Assembly: GCA_002345845.1 (NCBI GenBank)
Contig: DDWF01000012.1
Location: 1-15,061, forward strand
Direction of reading: 5' to 3'
DNA length: 15,061 bases
From: Betaproteobacteria bacterium UBA2293
Lineage (GTDB): Bacteria; Pseudomonadota; Gammaproteobacteria; Burkholderiales; Rhodocyclaceae
Shown here piece after piece: positions 1-7,037 of the stretch. The first letter of the stretch is position 1; each line of letters opens with the position of its first letter. Made by a program: the position numbers and the translations under genes. The notes under the pieces are model-generated. The model did not search any database, was not told the origin of the DNA, and worked only from the letters and a program-made list of their open reading frames with translations.

Positions 1-2
1 GC

Positions 3-25
3 CGAGGTGTTTTCACACAGCCTCG
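3..25. repeat. Imperfect inverted repeat, possible decayed insertion-sequence end
   Basis: CGAGG (3-7) is complementary to CCTCG (21-25), with TGT/ACA adding partial pairing inside. Read on the minus strand the block gives GAGGCTGTGTGAAAACA, which resembles from memory the terminal inverted repeats of some IS5/IS1182-type elements. No transposase reading frame is present here, so at most this is a remnant. Confidence 0.2.
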
Positions 26-80
26 ACCCAAAACGGGAATTGCCGACTTGCCATAGCGGGCGTTCAGGGACGCTAGATTT

Positions 81-106
81 CAGCCGCGGCCTGAGGCCGC
101 CGGCTG
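81..106. repeat. Strong GC-rich hairpin downstream of the DUF7079-like gene
   Basis: CAGCCGCGGCC (81-91) pairs with 95-106 across a 3-nt loop (TGA); the right arm carries one extra C as a bulge. It lies 77 nt beyond the stop codon of the minus-strand gene ending at 183, so it could help end that transcript. Neither strand has a T-run after the stem, so it is not a classical intrinsic terminator. A REP-like palindrome is an alternative. Nothing else in 1-182 looks like a gene. Confidence 0.4.
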
Positions 107-182
107 CAATGAGCGCTTAGACGCCGGACAGAGGGATGAGCAGATAGCTGGCTTCCAATACCTGGCAGCCATTCCCGCGTGG

Positions 183-566
183 TCACTCGCCAAGCAGCCC
201 CCGCACAATCCGGTAACGCTCCAGCAACGCGGGATGACGTAGCGGGTCTGCGCTTAAGCGCCTGAGCAGCCGTTGCCCCAATCCTCTGGAACGCTCCATG
301 GTGGCGACTACCCGTTTCCGGACTTCGTTCTCGGACCAGCCTTCCATCTCAGGCACCGGGTTGAGTCCGCTGAGGTTGCCCATGAAGGCCGGGGCCACTT
401 CGTCGCGCAGGATATCCGCCAGTTCCACCGCGCCGACCTGCGCAGCGCGCAAGGTTTCGGCGATGCTTCGGTAGTCGTAATCCTGCAATTCGCGCGCGAC
501 GAACAGCTCAGCCAGCGCGGTCCACACCTGAGTGCGGCTATCGGTATCGTGAGTAGACGGAGCCAT
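183..566 (-). CDS. DUF7079-like small protein, possible partner of the upstream gene
   Basis: A 127-residue soluble protein with no signal peptide, membrane segment or cysteine. It is mostly predicted helix and very rich in Arg and Glu. The opening pattern (SRTQVWTALAELFV, residues 10-23), followed by a short acidic stretch and 'LADILRDEVAPAFMGNL', resembles the DUF7079 family, whose members I recall as 100-130 residue proteins of unknown function. The start at 566 is the first Met of the frame and lies 3 nt after the stop of the upstream gene, so translation is probably coupled; no clear Shine-Dalgarno is seen. The tight pairing with a hydrophobic glycine-rich protein suggests an immunity or antidote role, but that is inference. 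Family membership was recalled, not searched. Confidence 0.7.
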   Translation of the reverse strand: MAPSTHDTDSRTQVWTALAELFVARELQDYDYRSIAETLRAAQVGAVELADILRDEVAPAFMGNLSGLNPVPEMEGWSENEVRKRVVATMERSRGLGQRLLRRLSADPLRHPALLERYRIVRGLLGE

Positions 567-569
567 CGT

Positions 570-1319
570 TCAACGCGTTGCCGGGCGGGGATAAAAAGTA
601 TCGACGCCGAGATCGGCGCCAAATGCGAACAATAGCCCGCCAATCAACGCGGCAACGCCAACGCCAACGCAGACTGGAGCGGTCGCTGCGCAGACGCCGA
701 CCGCAACCGCGCCAGTGCCGCCGAGCATGCCGCCGATCACGCCCCCACCGGCCAGCATGCCTTGCCGAAGCAACTCCCGGGGCTTGTCGTCGGCTTCGTG
801 GATTTCATATACGGCAACCGCGAGAGCCACCAGAAACAACCGCCGCCCGATCTTCCCCAGGGTTTTCGACAATCCCATCACGGCTGGATCGGCACGACCG
901 CCAGCGGAGACGATTTCGAAATAAACGGCTGCTTGCTGCGCTTCGGAAAGCGCTGCGAAGGGTTTCCGGAAAAGGCGTCCGGCGTACTTTTCAGTCAGTT
1001 CGGCGAGTGTCCTACCCTGCCCCTTCAAACGCATCGCATAGGCGCGCCCGGTCGGGCTGCTGCGCAATCGGGCAAGGTCCATGATCCGGTTACGCAATAC
1101 GTTGACCTGCTCCGCTGCGGCCTTAGCGGTCAGACGGCCTGCCCGAACCTCGGCGACAAACTCGTGGGATACCGCGTGAGTATCCCGCGCATATTGGGCG
1201 CGCACCCCAGCGTCCCGAATACAACTCGCCGCAAAGTTGCTGGCCGTAGCCTGCAGTTCGGACAGGGCGCGTTGCAGGACAAGCGAGTCGTCGCCTGTGT
1301 CGGTCACAGCATTCGCCAT
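570..1319 (-). CDS. Glycine-rich membrane-active-looking protein, putative effector
   Basis: 249 residues from ATG at 1319. This start is preferred over the upstream in-frame ATG at 1421 because AAGGA lies 7 nt before it (1327-1331) and the longer version adds a non-conserved-looking, cysteine-bearing leader. Residues 1-130 are a soluble helical region ending in 'LTEKYAGRLFRKPFAALSEAQQAAVYFEIV'. Residues 159-172 form a short hydrophobic segment. After a charged turn (EIHEADDKPRELL), residues 187-236 are a Gly/Ala-rich hydrophobic stretch with GxxxG-type spacing, like glycine-zipper or helical-hairpin membrane inserters. No N-terminal signal peptide is seen, so if exported it would need a contact-dependent or type VI-like route. 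The next gene follows at 3 nt, as in toxin-immunity pairs. I do not recognise a named family; a membrane stress or structural protein is an alternative. Confidence 0.65.
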   Translation of the reverse strand: MANAVTDTGDDSLVLQRALSELQATASNFAASCIRDAGVRAQYARDTHAVSHEFVAEVRAGRLTAKAAAEQVNVLRNRIMDLARLRSSPTGRAYAMRLKGQGRTLAELTEKYAGRLFRKPFAALSEAQQAAVYFEIVSAGGRADPAVMGLSKTLGKIGRRLFLVALAVAVYEIHEADDKPRELLRQGMLAGGGVIGGMLGGTGAVAVGVCAATAPVCVGVGVAALIGGLLFAFGADLGVDTFYPRPATR

Positions 1320-1424
1320 ACCGTCGTCCTTTTCATTATCGCAATGGGGCGCATCGTAGCATTCCATTGGCTTATTTCTGGACCACAGCGCCGCGCAGAC
1401 GCTGAACCGTCCCAGCATCATGAA

Positions 1425-1459
1425 TTTGCAAATCGAAGATTCAACTTTCGATTTGCAAA
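1425..1459. promoter_or_regulatory. Perfect 13-bp inverted repeat, candidate operator
   Basis: TTTGCAAATCGAA (1425-1437) and TTCGATTTGCAAA (1447-1459) are exact reverse complements, separated by 9 nt. Each arm contains TTTGCAAA, itself a palindrome. The AT-rich block stands out from the GC-rich surroundings. It lies 106-140 nt upstream of the minus-strand start at 1319 and 197 nt upstream of creD. No T-run follows on either strand, so a regulator site is more likely than a terminator. I cannot name the regulator. The rest of the 336-nt gap 1320-1655 holds the CreB tag described separately and no convincing gene. Confidence 0.5.
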
Positions 1460-1561
1460 ACTCGCATCAACGCACCGGAGCAGGCGGAAAGTCGACGGTC
1501 GGGCAATCCTTCTGCAGCGTGGTTTTTCGCGTTTTTCGGCAGTCGACCGCAGCATTCGCAC

Positions 1562-1577
1562 TTCACCCCCGCTTCAC
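1562..1577 (+). promoter_or_regulatory. CreB-type tag (TTCAC-N6-TTCAC) upstream of creD
   Basis: TTCAC at 1562-1566 and again at 1573-1577, separated by exactly 6 nt. This is a perfect match to the direct repeat bound by CreB in Escherichia coli (cre tag) and to the blr tag of Aeromonas. It sits 78 nt before the creD start codon, and creD is the classic CreBC-regulated gene. A weaker copy, TTCGC-N6-CTCAC (1594-1609, 8 of 10 positions), starts 32 bp downstream, about three helical turns away. No clear -10 box was identified. Confidence 0.7.
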
Positions 1578-1655
1578 AATCCCCCGTCCCCACTTCGCTC
1601 TGCCCTCACGCACGGCGTCCAGACTCGCTCCCGTCATTCAACCAGGGAGCCAATC

Positions 1656-2972
1656 ATGGACAGGAAACTGCTTTACAAGATCGTCGCCATCGTCACGATG
1701 TCGATCCTTCTGCTGATACCACTGGCGCTGATCGAGGGGCAGATTCGCGAGCGCAGCCTACGTCAGCATGAGGTGCAGCAGAACATCGCCGAGAGTTCGG
1801 CCGGGGCGCAGACGCTGATCGGGCCGATTGTCGTGCTGCGCTATCGCGAGCGCCTGCGCGAGACGCGGGAGGCGCCGGAGACCGGCAAGGTCACCGAGAG
1901 CACGCGGGTGGTCGAGCATCGGCGGCTGGTGGCGCCGGAGTCGCTGAGCATCGACGGCGACGTGAAGGTCGAGACGCGTCAGCGCGGCATCTACCAGGCG
2001 CGGCTGTTCCATCTCGACAGCCAGGTGGCCGGCCGCTTCCGCTTCGCCGCGCCGGCACCGGGCGGCGATGCCGAGCTGCTCGACCTGCAGGCGACGCTGG
2101 TCGTCGGCCTGTCCGATCCGCGCGGCGTGGCCAGCGATCCGGAGGTGACGATCAACGGCCAGCGCCACCGTTTCGCCAGCGGCAAGGTTGATCCGGAAAT
2201 CATGCCCTTGCAGCCGTTGACCGTAGCGCTCGGGCGCCTTGAGGCCGGCAAGTCCTACGATTTCTCGCTGGCCTTTCCGCTGCATCTGACCGGCACCACG
2301 CGCCTGGCGATCGCGCCGGTCGGCGAGAGCAACCGCATCGCGCTGAAGTCGGCCTGGCCGCATCCGAATTTCGGTGGCCGCTTCCTGCCGCGCGAGCGCA
2401 GCGTCGGCGCCGACGGTTTCAGTGCCCGCTGGGAGGTCTCCCACCTCGCCCGCAATTTCGACAACGCACTCAACCCGAACAGCGGCGAGGCGCTGGCGAT
2501 CGACTTCATCAACCCGGTCAACGTCTATCTGCAGTCGGAGCGGGCGGTGAAGTACGGCGTGCTGTTCATCGTGCTGACCTTTGCCGGCTTCTTCCTCACC
2601 GAAATCCTGCGCCGGGCGCCGATCCATCCGCTGCAATACCTGCTGGTCGGGCTGGCGCTGGCGATCTTCTTCCTGCTGCTGATCGCCTTCTCCGAACACA
2701 TGCCTTTCGCCACCGCCTACGGCATCGCGGCCGCCGCCTGCATCGGGCTGATCGCCTGGTATCTCGCTGGCGCGCTTGGCGGCTGGCGTCAGGGCGCCGC
2801 TTTCGGTGCCGGCCTGACCGGGCTTTATGGCGTGCTCTTCGGCGTGCTGCGCTCGGAAGACAACGCGCTGTTGATGGGCAGCCTGCTGCTGTTCGCGGCG
2901 CTCGGCGCGACCATGCTGGCGACCCGGCGGCTGGACTGGTATGGCCTTGGCCGCAAGACGGAGGACGCCTGA
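1656..2972 (+). CDS. creD: Inner membrane protein CreD
   Basis: 438 residues, close to the roughly 450 of Escherichia coli CreD. ATG at 1656 is chosen over the long open frame upstream because AGGGAG lies 6 nt before it (1644-1649) and the protein then begins with a family-like 'MDRKLLYKIVAIV'. One N-terminal membrane helix (about residues 7-25) leads into a large, probably periplasmic beta-rich domain (about 30-295). A C-terminal bundle of five or six helices (299-433) follows, carrying the family pattern 'LYGVLFGVLRSEDNALLMGSLLLF...TRRLDWYGL'. CreD is an inner membrane protein of unknown biochemical activity, induced by the CreBC two-component system and linked to beta-lactam response and envelope stress; its overproduction gives colicin E2 tolerance in E. 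coli. The stop overlaps the next start by 1 nt (TGATG). A CreB tag lies upstream, but creA, creB and creC are not in the window. Confidence 0.92.
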   Translation: MDRKLLYKIVAIVTMSILLLIPLALIEGQIRERSLRQHEVQQNIAESSAGAQTLIGPIVVLRYRERLRETREAPETGKVTESTRVVEHRRLVAPESLSIDGDVKVETRQRGIYQARLFHLDSQVAGRFRFAAPAPGGDAELLDLQATLVVGLSDPRGVASDPEVTINGQRHRFASGKVDPEIMPLQPLTVALGRLEAGKSYDFSLAFPLHLTGTTRLAIAPVGESNRIALKSAWPHPNFGGRFLPRERSVGADGFSARWEVSHLARNFDNALNPNSGEALAIDFINPVNVYLQSERAVKYGVLFIVLTFAGFFLTEILRRAPIHPLQYLLVGLALAIFFLLLIAFSEHMPFATAYGIAAAACIGLIAWYLAGALGGWRQGAAFGAGLTGLYGVLFGVLRSEDNALLMGSLLLFAALGATMLATRRLDWYGLGRKTEDA

Positions 2973-4264
2973 TGCCAGCCGGCAGCACGTTCGGCCGTGG
3001 CGCGGCGACGCTGGCGGCGAATCTCTGGCCGCTGGCGCTGCTGCCCTCGGCCTGGCATTACCAGCACCCGCTGCTGTTCAGCCTGCGCCACGGCGAAAGC
3101 GCGCTGCTGTGGGGGCTGCCGCTGCTCGGCCTGCTCTGCTGGCGGCGGCTGCCGGGCGCCGCCCGGGTGCTGCTGCTCGGCGTCGGGCTGCTGCTCGGCT
3201 GGCAGGCACTGGACTATCACCGGCAGCGCGCAGCGGTATTGGCCGCCGGGCCGGCGATGCGCGAAGTCGGCCGGCATTTCGTCGTCGGCTATACCGATGT
3301 CGATGAAGTCCGCGAACTGGCGGCGAAGGGGCTGATCGGCGGCATCTACGTCGGCCGGCGCAACGTGCGCGGGCGCAGCCTGGCCGAGGTGCGCGCCGAG
3401 ATCGCCTGCTTGCAGGCGGTGCGCGCCCGGGCCGGTTTGCCGCCGCTGATCGTCGCCGCCGACCAGGAGGGCGGCCGGGTCAATCACCTGTCGCCGCTGC
3501 TCGAACGCCTGCCGCCGCTGGCCAGCGTGGTCGACCAGCCCGATCCAGGCCTGGCCGCGCAGGCCTACGGCACGCGCCAGGGCGGCGGGCTGGCCGGGCT
3601 CGGCGTGACGCTCAACTTCGGCCCGGTGGTCGACCTGCGCCCGGCCAACCGGCCGGCCGGCGACATGTTCAGCGACATCCCGGCGCGCGCCATCGGCAGC
3701 GACCCGGAAGGCGTCGCCGAAGTCGCCGCCGGCTACCTGGAAGGCCTCGCCGCCAGCGGCGTGCGCGGCACGCTGAAGCATTTTCCCGGTCTCGGGCGGG
3801 TCGACCGTGACACGCACCTGCATCTGGCCCGGCTGAGCGAGACGCCGGCCGAACTGGCCGCCGACTGGCTGCCCTTCCGCACGCTGGCCGGTCACGCCGG
3901 CAGCGCGCTGATGCTCGGCCACGTGACGCTGGACGCGCTCGACCCGCAGCGCGCTGCCTCGCACTCGCCAGCCGTCGTCCAACTGCTGCGCGGCGACTGG
4001 GGCTACGACGGCGTGCTGGTCACCGACGACCTGAACATGGGCGCGGTGTACAACCTCGGCATCGGCAAGGTGGCGGCCGAGGCGCTGGCCGCCGGCGTGG
4101 ACCTGATCCTGGTCAGCTACGACCCGCGGCAGGTTTACCGGGCGCTCCACGGTGCGGCAATAGCTCTAAGCAGTGGTGAATTGCCCGCCGAAACATTGGC
4201 GGGAAGCGCCAAGCGGCTGACACATCTGGTCACCGATGGTGAGCGCGCACCGCGTTTCGACTAG
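2972..4264 (+). CDS. NagZ-like GH3 beta-N-acetylhexosaminidase with N-terminal membrane domain
   Basis: 430 residues against about 340 for ordinary cytoplasmic NagZ. The first 85 residues carry three hydrophobic segments (about 11-28, 43-57, 64-80), with basic residues in the 57-65 turn. The rest is a GH3 catalytic barrel: 'AADQEGGRV' (162-170), 'TLNFGPVVDLR' (213-223), 'KHFPGLG' (269-275), the Asp-Thr-His acid/base dyad (D280, H282), and 'TDDLNMGA' (351-358) with the nucleophile expected at D352. NagZ removes N-acetylglucosamine from anhydromuropeptides during peptidoglycan recycling, making the signals that induce AmpC through AmpR. Canonical NagZ has PGHG where this protein has PGLG, so substrate range may differ. 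Positive-inside reasoning mildly favours N-in with the catalytic domain periplasmic, but basic residues after the third segment make this ambiguous. Co-translated with creD, which supports a cell-wall stress role. Confidence 0.85.
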   Translation: MPAGSTFGRGAATLAANLWPLALLPSAWHYQHPLLFSLRHGESALLWGLPLLGLLCWRRLPGAARVLLLGVGLLLGWQALDYHRQRAAVLAAGPAMREVGRHFVVGYTDVDEVRELAAKGLIGGIYVGRRNVRGRSLAEVRAEIACLQAVRARAGLPPLIVAADQEGGRVNHLSPLLERLPPLASVVDQPDPGLAAQAYGTRQGGGLAGLGVTLNFGPVVDLRPANRPAGDMFSDIPARAIGSDPEGVAEVAAGYLEGLAASGVRGTLKHFPGLGRVDRDTHLHLARLSETPAELAADWLPFRTLAGHAGSALMLGHVTLDALDPQRAASHSPAVVQLLRGDWGYDGVLVTDDLNMGAVYNLGIGKVAAEALAAGVDLILVSYDPRQVYRALHGAAIALSSGELPAETLAGSAKRLTHLVTDGERAPRFD

Positions 4265-4300
4265 GATTGAAGCCATCGCCTCCCCGAGGAACCCCCAATC

Positions 4301-5743
4301 ATGCCCCTGAGCAACCGGATCCAGCTGATCTGTTATCCCGACCGGATTGGCGAAAACCTGCGCGACCTCGCCGATTTTCTCGAAACCCGGCTGGGCGATG
4401 CCATTGGCGGCGTGCACCTGCTGCCGATCTATCCGTCCAACGCCGATGCGGGATTTTCGCCGCTGACGCATCTGGAAGTCGATCCGGCGTTCGGCGACTG
4501 GCACGACGTGGAGCGCATCGCGGCTCGCTTCGAACTATGCGTCGACCTGATCCTCAACCACATTTCCGACGCCTCTCCCGAGTTTCTCGACTTCCTCGAC
4601 AAGGGTTTCGCCTCGCCCCATGCCGACCTGTTCGTGCATGTCTCGCGCATGGGCGAGATCACCCAGGACGACCTGGCGCGCATTCACATTCGCAAGGAAA
4701 AGGAACCCTTCCGCGATGTCGAATGTGCCAATGGCGACCGCAGCCGCGTGTGGTGCACCTTCACCGATCAACAGATCGATCTGGATTACCGCTCGCCCAA
4801 GACCTACGCGTTGATGCGCCGCTATATCGAGTTCCTGACGGCGCGCGGTGTCCGGCTGTTCCGTCTGGATGCCTTCGGGTATACGACCAAGCGCATCGGC
4901 AGCACCTGCTTCCTGGTCGAACCGGAGGTGTACGAGATCCTGGAGTGGTTCCGCCAGACCTGCGCCGAACACGGTGCCGAGATTCTGCCGGAAGTCCATG
5001 ACCACCCCAGCTATCAATTCGCCATTTCCCGTCGGGGCATGCGCCCCTACGCCTTTGCCCTGCCGCCGCTGGTGCTGTTTGCCCTGCTTGATGGCGATAG
5101 CCGCCACCTGAAGAACTGGCTGCGCATGTGTCCGCGCAATCAGGTGACGGTGCTCGACACCCACGACGGCATCTGCATCCCTGATGTTGACGGCTTCCTG
5201 CCCGAAGACAAGGTGCGCGAACTGGTCGAGAACATTTCCGGGCGCAGCGGCGATCCCATACTGCGCCGCTTTGCCGCCAACATCCACAGCGTCGGCGCCA
5301 TCTACCAACTGACCTGCACCTTCTACGATGCCCTGATGCAGAACGATGACGCTTACTTGTGCGCACGGGCCATCCAGTGCTTTGCGCCGGGCATCCCACA
5401 GATCTACTACGTCGGTCTGCTGGCCGGCGCCAATGATTATGAACGGGCCGAACAATCGGGCGAGGCGCGCGACATCAACCGTCACCACTACAGCCTTGAG
5501 GAAGCCGATGCCGCCCTGCACAAGCCGGTCGTCCAGCGCTTGCTGCGGCTGCTGCGCTTCCGCAACAACTACCCGGCTTTCGCCGGCCGCTTCGAACTGC
5601 ATTCAAGCAATCGTAGTGCGCTGGCCATGGCCTGGCGGCACGAGGCGCATTACTGCCACCTGCTGGTGGACCTCAAGTTCCGCAGCGCCACCATTACCTA
5701 TCGCGATGAAGAAAGCGGCGAGGAATGTTGTTTTCGTTGTTAG
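4301..5743 (+). CDS. gtfA: Sucrose phosphorylase-type glycosidase (GH13 subfamily 18)
   Basis: 480 residues, the normal length for sucrose phosphorylase. Catalytic residues line up with the Bifidobacterium enzyme (D192, E232, D290): nucleophile D190 in 'RLDAFGYTTKRIGSTCF', acid/base E231 in 'LPEVHDH', and transition-state stabiliser D289 in 'VLDTHDG'. The N-terminal 'GGVHLLPIYPSNADAGFSP' (36-54) is also characteristic. These enzymes reversibly phosphorolyse a glucoside with retention to give glucose 1-phosphate; relatives use sucrose 6'-phosphate or glucosylglycerate, and the substrate cannot be settled from the motifs. No signal peptide, so cytoplasmic. GAGGA lies 10 nt before the start. The gene follows the NagZ-like gene by 36 nt and could share its transcript. 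No sucrose transporter, fructokinase or sucrose synthase is nearby, so it may act on a compatible solute or storage glucoside (inference). Confidence 0.88.
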   Translation: MPLSNRIQLICYPDRIGENLRDLADFLETRLGDAIGGVHLLPIYPSNADAGFSPLTHLEVDPAFGDWHDVERIAARFELCVDLILNHISDASPEFLDFLDKGFASPHADLFVHVSRMGEITQDDLARIHIRKEKEPFRDVECANGDRSRVWCTFTDQQIDLDYRSPKTYALMRRYIEFLTARGVRLFRLDAFGYTTKRIGSTCFLVEPEVYEILEWFRQTCAEHGAEILPEVHDHPSYQFAISRRGMRPYAFALPPLVLFALLDGDSRHLKNWLRMCPRNQVTVLDTHDGICIPDVDGFLPEDKVRELVENISGRSGDPILRRFAANIHSVGAIYQLTCTFYDALMQNDDAYLCARAIQCFAPGIPQIYYVGLLAGANDYERAEQSGEARDINRHHYSLEEADAALHKPVVQRLLRLLRFRNNYPAFAGRFELHSSNRSALAMAWRHEAHYCHLLVDLKFRSATITYRDEESGEECCFRC

Positions 5744-5762
5744 CCGCGTTTGTACCACCCTG

Positions 5763-5818
5763 CTTCCGCTTGCATCAGGAGCGTTCCTGCGTACACCGAT
5801 TGCCAATCGGGACGGAAG
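5763..5818 (+). other. Structured intergenic segment between gtfA and the FIST gene
   Basis: CTTCCG (5763-5768) can pair with CGGAAG (5813-5818). The enclosed stretch contains two small hairpins: CAGGA/TCCTG near 5776-5789, and CCGATT (5796-5801) with AATCGG (5805-5810) around a 3-nt loop. No T-run follows, so this is not a clear terminator. It could be a leader structure or chance. Confidence 0.25.
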
Positions 5819-5882
5819 TTGACCGGGCGCAATTCAGGTGGCGGCGAAGTTATCGTAGGATGGATCGGCCAGGAGGACTGCG

Positions 5883-7037
5883 ATGAACGACAAGCAAAAA
5901 ATTCGAACCGGCCATTCATGCGCCGAAACTGCGGCAGCAGCCGTGGCGGAATTCGACGAGCAGGTGCGCCAACCGGCGATGGCACTGGTGCTGTTCTTCT
6001 GCTCCAGCGCCTACGATCTGCCGGCGGTGGCGGCCGAGATGAACCGGCACTTTGCCGGCACCACAGTGGTGGGCTGTACCACGGCTGGTGAGATCGGCCC
6101 GGCGGGTTACCGCGGGCGCAGTATTTCCGGCATGAGTTTTCCGGCTGGTGCATGCACCGCCGTGGCCGGCGGCATCGATGGCTTGCAGTCGTTCGAGATC
6201 GCTGCCGGGCGGGATTTCGCCCAGGATCTGCTGGGGCGGCTGGAGCAACTGACGCCGCAGGCCGACGCCCGCAACAGCTTCGGCCTGCTGCTGATCGATG
6301 GTCTGTCGATGCGCGAGGAACCGGTGACCCATGCGCTGCAGGACGGCCTCGGCAGCATCCGCATGATCGGCGGCTCAGCCGGTGATGACCTGAAGTTCGA
6401 GCGCACCTGGGTTTTCCACGACGGGGCATTTCATGGCGACAGCGCGGCGCTGGTGCTGGTATCGACCGAGTTCCCCTTCCGCATCGTCAAGACCCAGCAC
6501 TTTGTCTCGGACGGCGAGCGCATGGTGGTGACCGAAGTCGATGCCGCGCGCCGCATAGTCAAGGAAATCAACGGCCTGCCGGCGATCGAGGAGTATGGCC
6601 GCATCGTCGGCGTGCCGGCGGCGAGCCTCATGCCGAGCCACTTCGCGGCCTGGCCGGTGGTGGTGATGATCGACGGCACGGACTTCGTGCGTTCCATCCA
6701 GCACGCCAATCCGGATGGCAGCCTGACCTTCTACTGCGCCATCGACGAAGGCGTCGTGCTGCGGGTGGCGCGCGGCAAGGATCTGCTGGGCCGCCTGGAG
6801 AACACCATCGACGAACTGCGCGCCGACCTCGGGGGCCTGCAGGCCATGCTGGTCTGCGACTGCATCTTGCGCAACCTCGAAGCGGAACGGGATGGCAGCA
6901 AGGAGGCGGTCGGCGAGCTGTTCCGGCGCAACAACGCAGTGGGCTTCGCCACCTACGGCGAGCAATTCGGCGGTGTGCATGTGAACCAGACACTGACCGG
7001 CATCGCCATCGGCATGGGCGCCATCGCCGATGACTGA
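5883..7037 (+). CDS. FIST domain sensory protein
   Basis: 384 residues without membrane segments or signal peptide. The N-terminal FIST domain (about 30-220) shows 'ALVLFFCSSAYD' (34-45), 'VVGCTTAGEIGPAGY' (62-76) and 'IGGSAGDDLKF' (162-172), all typical of the family. A FIST C-terminal domain follows (about 225-370), ending with 'NNAVGFATYGEQFGGVHVNQTLTGIA'. FIST proteins are intracellular sensors proposed to bind small ligands such as amino acids and are usually encoded beside signalling genes. AGGAGG at 5871-5876 sits 6 nt before the ATG, a strong ribosome-binding site. The 3' end overlaps the histidine kinase by 8 nt, so the two are almost surely co-translated and the FIST protein likely feeds the kinase. 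The ligand cannot be told from sequence. Confidence 0.9.
   Translation: MNDKQKIRTGHSCAETAAAAVAEFDEQVRQPAMALVLFFCSSAYDLPAVAAEMNRHFAGTTVVGCTTAGEIGPAGYRGRSISGMSFPAGACTAVAGGIDGLQSFEIAAGRDFAQDLLGRLEQLTPQADARNSFGLLLIDGLSMREEPVTHALQDGLGSIRMIGGSAGDDLKFERTWVFHDGAFHGDSAALVLVSTEFPFRIVKTQHFVSDGERMVVTEVDAARRIVKEINGLPAIEEYGRIVGVPAASLMPSHFAAWPVVVMIDGTDFVRSIQHANPDGSLTFYCAIDEGVVLRVARGKDLLGRLENTIDELRADLGGLQAMLVCDCILRNLEAERDGSKEAVGELFRRNNAVGFATYGEQFGGVHVNQTLTGIAIGMGAIADD

Noticed and set aside
1425..1459. Intrinsic terminator at the 13-bp inverted repeat
   Set aside because: The stem is AT-rich and has no T-run on either side; it also lies in front of two divergent genes rather than behind one.
762..1655. Long in-frame N-terminal extension of creD
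   Set aside because: The extra roughly 298 residues are antisense to the glycine-rich gene and look non-protein-like; a proper ribosome-binding site and family-like N-terminus occur at 1656.
2825..4150. Minus-strand open frame opposite the NagZ-like gene
   Set aside because: Gln/Ala/Arg/His-rich shadow; the plus strand carries the complete GH3 motifs.
4535..5602. Minus-strand open frame opposite the GH13 gene
   Set aside because: No recognisable domain; the plus strand carries all three GH13 catalytic residues.
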